A stretch of 64,000 nucleotides of DNA, taken from the NCBI GenBank assembly GCA_023079485.1, contig CM041091.1, positions 34,653,093-34,717,092 on the forward strand, written 5' to 3'. Source of the DNA: Archilochus colubris (taxonomy: Eukaryota; Chordata; Aves; Apodiformes; Trochilidae). Below, piece by piece: positions 56,166-64,000 of this stretch. The notes under the pieces are model-generated. The model did not search any database, had not been told where the DNA came from, and saw only the letters and a program-made list of their open reading frames with translations. How positions within the stretch are numbered: the stretch's first letter is position 1; every line of letters begins with the position of its first letter. The position numbers and the translations under genes are program-made.

Positions 56166-59100
56166 GAATCCCTGCCCTGATAGTGCAGTGCAGGAAGCAT
56201 CACATAAGCCAGAGTGTTTCAAGCTGCCCTGTGGGAAGCAGTGGGACCTGTAGGATGTCCCAGTGAATCCAGGGCTCCCAGTGCAGTCCCATGGGGCAGA
56301 GGGAGAGCAGCCTAACACAGCTCTGGGCATGGATGCTCCAGGGGGGTTTATACCCCACACCCCTCTTGCCTTTGGTCTGATCTGCTACTGAATTAGGTGA
56401 GATATTTAGATGGAAAAGCCTCTGGCACAGGGTAGGATTACATGGAGAGGGAGTGTTGGAGAGGCACAGAGATAACTTAAAAATATTTTGGTTTAACTCT
56501 AGAATAACTTTTCCATATGTCTCAGTTCCTGCGTTTGCAAATGAGGTTGGCTTTGGAATAATAAAAAAGATCTAAGCATACATTGTAAAAAAGGCAGGGA
56601 AAAGAAGCTGGATATTTAAGATTGGGGTTTTTTTGCATTTATGCATTGAACCAACTGTGTAAGTTTTATGATGCAGTATTCCTGTACAAGCATTCTGTTC
56701 AGTGATACATTGTGCCTACCCAAACAATATTGCTTTTAACTTCAGTCATATATTCAAAATGTCAAGAAGGGAACATCTATATTCATAACCTCCAGAACTG
56801 AGACTTAAATTTTCTTGCTTACTTTTCTATAGGCTCCTTTAATTGCATTTTCTCTTCCTACTTTCCTGGAAGTTTGTGCAAATTGAGCAGTGTCATCTAA
56901 CTCAAACTGGTTTACTGGCTTGTAAACTGGTTTACAGGGGGTTGCAGCTGCTGTTTCATTCAGCTGGAGATGTTGATGGTCTCAAGAGGTTTTGAAATTC
57001 CAGGGGGAAAAAAAAACCAAAAAAGGCAAGCTTTGATAGCCTTCTGTGGCTAAATTTGACTACAGAAATGATGGTCAGTGCAAGTGGGGACAATCCCTTT
57101 GCTCTCTGTACACACATGCTCTGCCCCTGAGCATCCTGAGCAGAATCTGGGTGCCTTTGGGTGCCCTTGGGTGCCCTGCCAGACAGCCCTGGTTGAGGGA
57201 TGTGCAATGGTCACTGAGCAGAGTCCTTCTCTTCCTTGTGACATAGGGTTTGATGGGAAGAACAAGCCAAATTCCTCCAGGATTGGCATGGAGAAGTCCT
57301 AGAGCTGGAGCTGCCTGTGAACTGATGCTGGGGGTGAGGTTACCAGGAGGGCTGGAGCTGGGCTGCCAAACCTGGGCTCTGAGCAGGGCTGTGACTGCAG
57401 GAGGGAAGGGAAAGCAAGCAGATAGGTTCCTGGTTTTCAGCACAGGAATTCCCATGTTGATACTTCATCTGTGCCACTCAGATGCCAGAGATTTCAAATA
57501 ACTGTGGAAGGGATGCCCAGGAGCAGTCAGCACGTCACCTGGAGTTCTTCTGGTGGGACTGGATCATTATTCTTTACAAAACTCTTCTGTTCCATCAAGT
57601 GGAAATGCAGATGAAAGGCACCATTTCCCTGGAGAGTGGCAGGAAACCTTTGCCAGGTTTGGCCCTACACCTCTGGTTCCTCCTCTGCCTGATGCTGTCA
57701 GGGCTGTGCCTGAGCTTCCTCTGGATAGCCACACAATTGTCTGGAGCTCTGCTAATTAATAATTCATAATTAGCAGTTCCTTTTCTCTTCTGCTTCTCAA
57801 CTCAGTCTCATTCTGGTGGGCTCTGGCAGAGCTGGATGGTGCTGAGCTCTCCTGGAGCAGCCTTGTCCTCACTCATCCCCTTGGCTCATTTCCCACCCAA
57901 ACTGGTGCCTTGGCCTCTCCCTGCCAGGGATCCCACTGGGCTGTGCTCTCCTTCCCCTTGCTCCCCATGCTCTGCTGGGCAGTGGTGCTCAAGGGGATGC
58001 CCAGGGATTGATTTTCCTGGGGGAGATGGAGTCTGAGCCCTGGGGTGCTGCTTCCATCCCCCCCCAGCTCAAGCACAGCAGTTCAGGCTCTTGGCACTGA
58101 AATACCTGGGTTTGTTGCCTTGTGCAGGTGTCACCCCAAAGACTCTTGTGCCACTGAAATCTGTTGCCATAAAGTGTATTTTTCAAAGTAGCTATGGTTA
58201 TTTTTTCAAAGCAAAGAGAGCCAGAGAAATTCTGAATCTTTTCTGAAACTGCTTTGGGGCAGAATTTTTGTGGATAATTTGTGTTGAATTGAGGCTATTT
58301 TTATTTTCCACATGAGGGAGGTGCTGTTAAGAATGCTGATGAAATATTAAAATAATACAAGCTGAATGATTTTCCCTTTCCCAAGTAGTTGTGCTGGTGA
58401 GCCTGTGTTAAGTACGTTCATTAAAGGTAATGGCACAATATTAACAGTTAAAACAAATGCTCTGCAGGAAAGCCTGGGAGACCTGGCCTCTGATTTAACT
58501 CCTTGCCCTTCACTTAAGCAAGTTTAAATTCTAACTTCTCATTTGATCTGCATTTCCTTGCTCTGCTGGATAGAGCCTGAGGTTAATGCAAAGGTCCTGC
58601 TGGCTGTAGCAGATTCTGTAACAGACCCAGCTAAAGAAACTCTAATCCTAAAGGGTGATTCTGCATTCCAGCCAGGAAAGGAGGTTATTTATTGATTTAT
58701 TTATCTATTTTATGTTTGTTATTTTACGTTATCTGTTTGTTTATTTTCCCTTAGGGTTTTATTTCCCACCCCTGAGCTGTCACTAAGCACCCCTGTCCAG
58801 CAGGATTTCTCATAACCCTACACTGACTCCAGTCATGCAATTTGCATTCTGCTTTCTTAGTCAGGGCTCAGAGAGCCCATTGCCATGGGGCTGAACTGAA
58901 AAGCCTTCCAATGACAAAGCCTCTCTGACACTAAGGCTGCTCAATCCCATTTAATTCCTCACCTGGGGATTTATTCTGCTCTCTGGTGGAGTGCCTGACA
59001 TCTCCAGCCACTGAGCAGCAACTCTGTCAGGAGTCTTGTGAAAACAAGAGCAGGAAGAGCCTCTCCATTTGGGGAGATTTGATGGAGTTTGGAAGGAGAA

Positions 59101-60542
59101 CTTCCAAGAGTTCAGTTTCTTGGTGTAGTTGAACCCCTCCAGATGTGGCCATGGGGCAGGGTCTGACACTGCAGCATCCACATCTGGCCCTGCAGCACAG
59201 ACCCAAAATCTCATTCAAGGAGGTAAAGTTGTTAAAAAATGTCTGCTGGTTTTTGTGGGCAATATTTTTTTTTGTGAACCAGGCAGTGGTGGGGTCAGAT
59301 GAGCCTCTGCTTGCACTGGCTCAGCTGTTCCCTAAGGAAAGGCTGAGTTCCCAAGGGCAAGAGCTGCAATTCCCTGACATGGGACTTCAGAGAGAGAGAA
59401 AACTTTGGGTGCTGAGCTCGTATTCTCCCTGGTCCATCATTGCATGCATGCAGATCAATATTTTCATGGAACAAAAGATGGTGTGGATTGCCCTGAACCT
59501 GGCAAACGTTCAAGGTGCTCCAAAGCCAGGGCAATAATTTCAGAGGGAGCTGTGCAGTGCAGCACAGTGCTGTTACTTACAGAGGCAGGTGGAAATGTCT
59601 CCATTTCCCACACAAGAATTAAAGCACAGACTATTTAAAATTAATATTGCCATTTTATTTTCAATTGTTGTTTATAACTGATTTCTATAGTTATATATAA
59701 TATCATTTTATTTATATAATAATTTATTAATTGACATCAGCAGTTTTATGGCAAGAATCAGAGATGGACAAGCTGGAATGGGGCTGGCTTGAAGTTCCAA
59801 GGCAATCAGACCCAGGCTGGCTCAGGCTCACACCACTGATGGTTGAGTTCTCTCTGCAGCCTTGGTGTCCTCCAATATCCATCTTTTACAGTTAAGTGGC
59901 TCAGATCTTTGCACTGCACCAGAAAACCCCTAAAAGCCATTACAGGTGGTGTTAACCATGGGCAGCATCTTTCTGGGGGCTCCAAGTGCTGCCCATGGGC
60001 TTGCAGGTCTGACACTGCCCTGTCCTGGCTGCTCAGATTTATCTTTATTTGTAAATGGATCAGATGTATTCACCCAACCCCTCCCAGCTGGGAGCAGTAA
60101 CTTTAAATTGAGCTGTGATTAGCTCCTTAAACTTCCTGAATGTGATGGCAGAAATCCTTTAGGCCTTTGTTCCTTAGGAAATTGCTTGCTGGGCTGGGTG
60201 CATCCCTGGCTGTAAATACAGAAACCTTTAGCCTGACACTGGATCAATAGTTCAGGGGGTTGAGTTCTCTGGTTAAAAGCAGTCAGACAGAAGTATACCT
60301 TCCCTCTGCTCCCTCCCCAACCCCCCAAAACCAAAACAGAAACCCAAAAATTAATGTTAGAGGAGCTGTAGGAGTTCTGGAGAGGCAATGTTGTACCCCA
60401 TCCCCTCTTGGTGCTGCTGTGTGTGTATGGGGGTGGTGACAATTAAAGTATGAGGCAGAAATGGTAACTTCTGCCTATAAACTTATTTTTCATTACCTTA
60501 GGGGTCTCCACTTCAACATTTTTATCTTCTTTTTGCCCTCAG
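56166..60542. other. Intergenic; no gene seen
   Basis: Unique sequence. Local GGGTGCCCTT repeats (about three units) lie at 57149-57180, T/A-rich DNA at 58682-58746 and very AT-rich DNA at 59640-59735. AT-rich unique DNA at 56470-56880 and 58180-58450 may include regulatory sites. No CR1 copy recognised in this 4-kb stretch. Confidence 0.5.
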
Positions 60543-60622
60543 AAGGTGTTGTCAGGTGGACAGGTGTCTATGTCTTCAGAAGGACCAGAATTTGATATCT
60601 CCAGTGGAATTACCCCAGGCAG
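60543..60622 (+). other. Candidate exon of an unknown transcript
   Basis: A pyrimidine tract (60505-60540) ends in CCCTCAG at 60542. After 80 bp, a GTGTAA donor follows CAGGCAG at 60622. The segment is fully open in the frame starting at its first base (KVLSGG... to ...GITPG). I do not recognise the peptide. The donor is only moderate, so chance is a real alternative. Confidence 0.2.
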
Positions 60623-62499
60623 GTGTAAATAACCCCTCAGCTACCCCTGCCCTGGGCATTTCCATGCAGTGAGTTCTGGTCTTTTTGTTCTCACCACCCC
60701 TGAGCCCCCTGCTCTGAAATGCAGCAAGCTCTGATGTGCCTGGGTGAGAAAGTCACTGACTGGCACTGAGGAACCAACCCCCCTGGGCCTCAATTGGACA
60801 TTTTGGGTCAAACCCCTCCTGTTCCACCTCTCGGGCTTTCCCAGGACTTGCCTGGCCCCTATTTTGGGTGACTGTGAATATGGCAGGACTCGAAGCCATG
60901 CAAGGCTGCTGCCTTTCCAAAGGGTGGCCCTGGCCCTAGGAGGGACCATCACCAGTTCAACCATCATCACCAGTTCAACCATCATCACCAGTTCAACCAT
61001 CATCACCAGTTCAGCCATCACCAGGCTGCCTGGAGCACACCTTCCCCCCCGTGTGTGTATGAGCTGCTTGCCTGAGACACAGTTCCATGTCTTTTGCAGA
61101 AAAACCCAAACCATCTCAGAAACCTAAAAGCTGATGATGCACTTTGGTTTAGAGGTTTCCCTCCTCCCTCCTCAATGAATTCATCAACAACCTGGTGACT
61201 TCATGAATAGTCATTGCTGGAAATGTCTCTGTCCAGGACTTACCTTGAAACCCGTGCCTGCCAGCAGATGGTTGATGGGTTTTGGGTAAAATGAACTCCC
61301 AGGGCTCTTCTTAAAGACTGTGCCTATTGCAGCTCCTCAGAGGTCCTGGCACAGGGGCAGGAGCAGCCCAGAGACTGGTTCTGCTCCTAGGTCTGTGCTC
61401 TCAGGGACTGGAGGTCTCCTCAGCATTTCAGATGAAATTCCTGAGGGATCTGCTGAGCCTGGGGCAGGGAGCACAGCAAACAAACTCAGATCAACTCTTT
61501 CCAGCAGATCTGAACTTTCCAGTTGAAGTGGAAGCACATTTCCACTGGGGCTGGTCAAGTTTTGTCATTTTCCCTGTAAATCAGCCCTGAATTTATGCAG
61601 CAGGATGTTCAGGAATCCGTGCCTGAGATGGGTGAGGATGACAGGGACCAATTACTGCTAAGCCACCAGCTGTAAAATCCTGTCTGTACTCAGGTTTTTT
61701 TTTCAGACTGAAGCCATTTCTGTTTTACAGAAAGCCAAAGTCTTTAATGTCCATCACAGAAAAAAAGGTTCCACTCCTGCTCCTACTTCAGCTTGAGCAC
61801 TGGAGTTGCTTCTGGGAAGATCAAGTTTGATTCCACAGGTATTGGTGTGGAAAAAAAAATCCCTACAGAGCTACAGAGTCACCCATCTCTGAAAGAGTAT
61901 AAAACAAACCATTTTTTTAACACAACCTAGTTTCTAGATGTTTCTTTCTGCTCCCAAAGATCTGTCTCAGTGGTCACTTACTGCTTTTAATTACTCTAAT
62001 CAGATACAACAACTCCCTGTTGTTGAAGGCGTAGTTCTGATGATGAAAGGGTAGGAGACTTTGAAGTAAGATAAACACTGAGATGTGGTTAGGAGGAAGA
62101 TAAATGAGATCCCATAGGACACAAAAAATTGCTGTCACTTTTTATTTTTAACTCCTGAAGTCCTGCAGGCTGTGTGATCAGCAGTGAAGGGAAGATTGCC
62201 TCTGGGGCTCAGGGCCAGCAGAACGGGGCAGAGCTGGGCTGAGCTCAGCATCAGTGCTCAGGCACCACCACGGCTGGAAACTGGGAATGTCTGTGCATGG
62301 GTCTTGTGAAATGGGTTCTGTGATACAGGATCTGTTCTGTCTACATCTGCTGAGCCTCGTTTAGCTGGTGTTTGTTAAATTCCTTATTATTCCTTGCAGC
62401 TGAGAGCAGCTTTTCAGATCCGATGCCTTCCACAGTTTATCTGCACTCAGGGCCACTTGAGGAGCACTGCAGTTTGAAATAGTTCCATGCAGATCTTCT
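60623..62499. other. Intergenic; no gene seen
   Basis: Unique sequence with the 18-bp repeat at 60945-61024 and short A/T runs near 61695 and 61851. No gene recognised. Confidence 0.5.
60945..61024 (+). repeat. 18-bp tandem repeat, ~4.4 copies
   Basis: The unit ACCATCATCACCAGTTCA repeats with only small changes (first copy one triplet short, last with GCC for ACC). Both strands stay open because 18 is a multiple of three; no protein is implied. Confidence 0.93.
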
Positions 62500-62830
62500 C
62501 CAAAGACTTAGATGGGGCTCAGAGCTAAAATAAATGTGCAGAAACAACATCCCGAAACCCACCAGAATTTAGAGCATGTATCTGGTAATTTTTCCCACTT
62601 GTCAGGAAAGGTCACAGAGTGCTGTAAACAGCCAATGGTTTCCATCTCTAAAGTGAAGAAGTTCAAACAGTTTTTCCCAGCTGTGAAGGTTAAATGAGGT
62701 ACTTGCCAAGATCTATTGAGAGCCATCCAGGCTTTACATATTTTATAGTATGCTTAGTGGCACACTCATTACCATTAATGGCTTGTGATTAATCAAAAAA
62801 ATTTGGTTTAGATCCCACACATGGAAATCT
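62500..62830. promoter_or_regulatory. Candidate conserved non-coding block
   Basis: Unique sequence with AGCATGTATCTGGTAATTTTTCCC (about 62572), AACAGCCAATGG (a CCAAT word, about 62627) and CTCATTACCATTAATGGCTTGTGATTAATC at about 62766-62795. A 61-codon frame (62512-62697, +) crosses it without a domain. Regulatory role inferred from appearance only. Confidence 0.3.
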
Positions 62831-64000
62831 GAGTAATTTATCTCATCTTATGGGGATTATCCTGCGGGAACTGCTCTATTGATGATCCTACAGGTCTTTT
62901 TCCAGGTTCTATGTGACTGGTGGGACCTGGTGCAGCCCTGCAGGATGGAGGTGTCTGGGGATGCTCAGGACCACTCTGCCCAGGCTGGTCACCTCCCTGT
63001 CCCCTGCCTTCCCACCACTTCCCCAGCCAGTCTGTGTTACTGAGAGCAGAAATGAATGCCCATGCTGGTGACAGCAACATCTGCTCCTCAGCTCTCCACC
63101 TGCCTTTGGAAATAAAGCTTAAAATACTGTCAGCAGCCTAAATCTTAGCACAGAGATGATAAAGGATTAGAAAATAAAGCAGGGCATCAGCTTGGCCACT
63201 GGGTCACTTTATTGCCTAATCCCTGCTATCTCCATTTCACTCTCTGTGGCTAGGAAAGCTAAAAGCTATTTATGAATCTCTTGGGCTCTTTGGGAGGATT
63301 AATCTCAGAGTGTTCCTAGCTTGTTTTTTAGGTGTTAAGTATTAAGAGTGCTTTGTGGGGACAGCAGGAAGCCCCAGGTGTCATGGCAAAGCTGCAAAGC
63401 CTGATGTGTTCTCTCTCTCTCTCTTCAGAAGGGTTTCAGAAATCAGGTGGGAGGAACTTTATTTGGCTGCTTAGGGATCCAGAGCAGCAGAGTTCCAGCC
63501 GACCAGGGCACTGAGGGACTCTGGCTCTGGAGCTGCCCTGGAGCAGGGCTTGAATCCCTGGGATGGGACTCACCCAGGTTCAGGTCCTGGGACTTCCCTG
63601 GGAGCTCCAAGTACTGTGAATTTGGAGACTTGTGTGTGGTTTGTTGTTTGTTTGGTTTTTTAATTATATTTTACTTTCATCTTATTATTTTTGTTTGTTT
63701 GTTTGTTTTCTCTGCAAGAGGCAAAGGAGGCTCCGAGCAGGCATTAGGAGACAGGAATGACTTTATGGGACTGTTTGTATCCTGTAATGTGCTTCTGCTA
63801 CCAAAGATGGCAGTGTAAATCTCAGAGAAAACAAACTCCTTTCAGAGAGGTTATGTAGAGGGAGATTATCTGCATCCTGACCCCTCTGTGAGCCTCCCCT
63901 GCCCCAGGACACAACCAGATCCCTGTGGGCATCTGCAGGGACAACACCCCCAGCATCCCTGCAGGATTGGGAAGCACTGAATGGGAAGCAAAACAAAACA
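62831..64000. other. Intergenic; no gene seen to the right edge
   Basis: Unique sequence with (TTTG)n at 63690-63709 and a CT run at 63411-63424. A small AT-rich, unique stretch at 63200-63330 could be regulatory. I see no exon of the expected next gene (TCERG1L). Confidence 0.5.

Noticed and set aside
60641..61114. 157-codon minus-strand frame with VELVM repeats
   Set aside because: The repeat is the 18-bp tandem array; no domain or other support.
62831..64000. First exons of TCERG1L at the right edge
   Set aside because: Expected from human gene order but I recognise no WW/FF-type coding sequence or CpG-island promoter here; the gene probably lies further right.
1..64000. tRNA, rRNA, snRNA or microRNA genes
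   Set aside because: I saw no cloverleaf with B-box-type sequence, no U-snRNA-like segment and no rRNA; small hairpins such as 49710-49738 are simple TA repeats.

Overview
This is vertebrate nuclear DNA, almost certainly from a bird. Interspersed repeats are sparse, and those I recognise are fragments of the avian CR1 LINE family, including its characteristic 3' end made of ATTCTATGAT-like repeats. The only gene I recognise is split by canonical GT-AG introns. A songbird is possible from the low repeat load and the many short A/C- and G/T-rich tracts, but the sequence alone does not settle that.

Bases 1-3635 hold the 3' end of one gene on the + strand: GLRX3 (glutaredoxin 3, PICOT). Four exons at 971-1023, 1692-1731, 1863-1955 and 3358-3408 join in frame. 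They encode the last ~78 residues, the C-terminal monothiol (CGFS) glutaredoxin domain. A short 3' UTR follows, with an ATTAAA poly(A) signal at 3613-3618. The thioredoxin-like domain and first glutaredoxin domain lie outside the window.

Bases 3636-64000, about 94% of the window, look intergenic. I found no further protein-coding gene that I can support. In human 10q26.3 the next gene after GLRX3 is TCERG1L, across a large gene-poor interval, and this stretch fits the proximal part of that interval (established gene order plus inference). It contains: (i) CR1 fragments at 4770-5150, 8430-8485, 19925-20035, 30280-30596, 31828-32060, 37923-38008, 44489-44528 and 49783-49828; (ii) simple and tandem repeats, notably a 36-bp minisatellite at 53608-53918, a (TCC)n/(ATT)n compound microsatellite at 51321-51425, a 170-bp polypurine tract at 44318-44490 and an 18-bp repeat at 60945-61024; (iii) two relatively CpG-dense patches, 5725-6345 and 21134-21559; (iv) several AT-rich, motif-dense blocks that look like conserved non-coding elements, for example 18940-19170, 29255-29450, 32190-32370, 40660-41110, 44860-45230, 48150-48330, 54165-54370 and 62500-62830; and (v) two open, splice-flanked segments (8704-8832, 60543-60622) that could be exons of unannotated transcripts.

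I do not see a previously undescribed multi-gene system. The most distinctive observations are a minisatellite whose unit carries a strong 5' splice-site sequence in almost every copy, a 16-bp tandem repeat occupying the 3' splice region of a very short GLRX3 intron, and the candidate regulatory blocks. Conservation and expression claims are inference from sequence appearance only.
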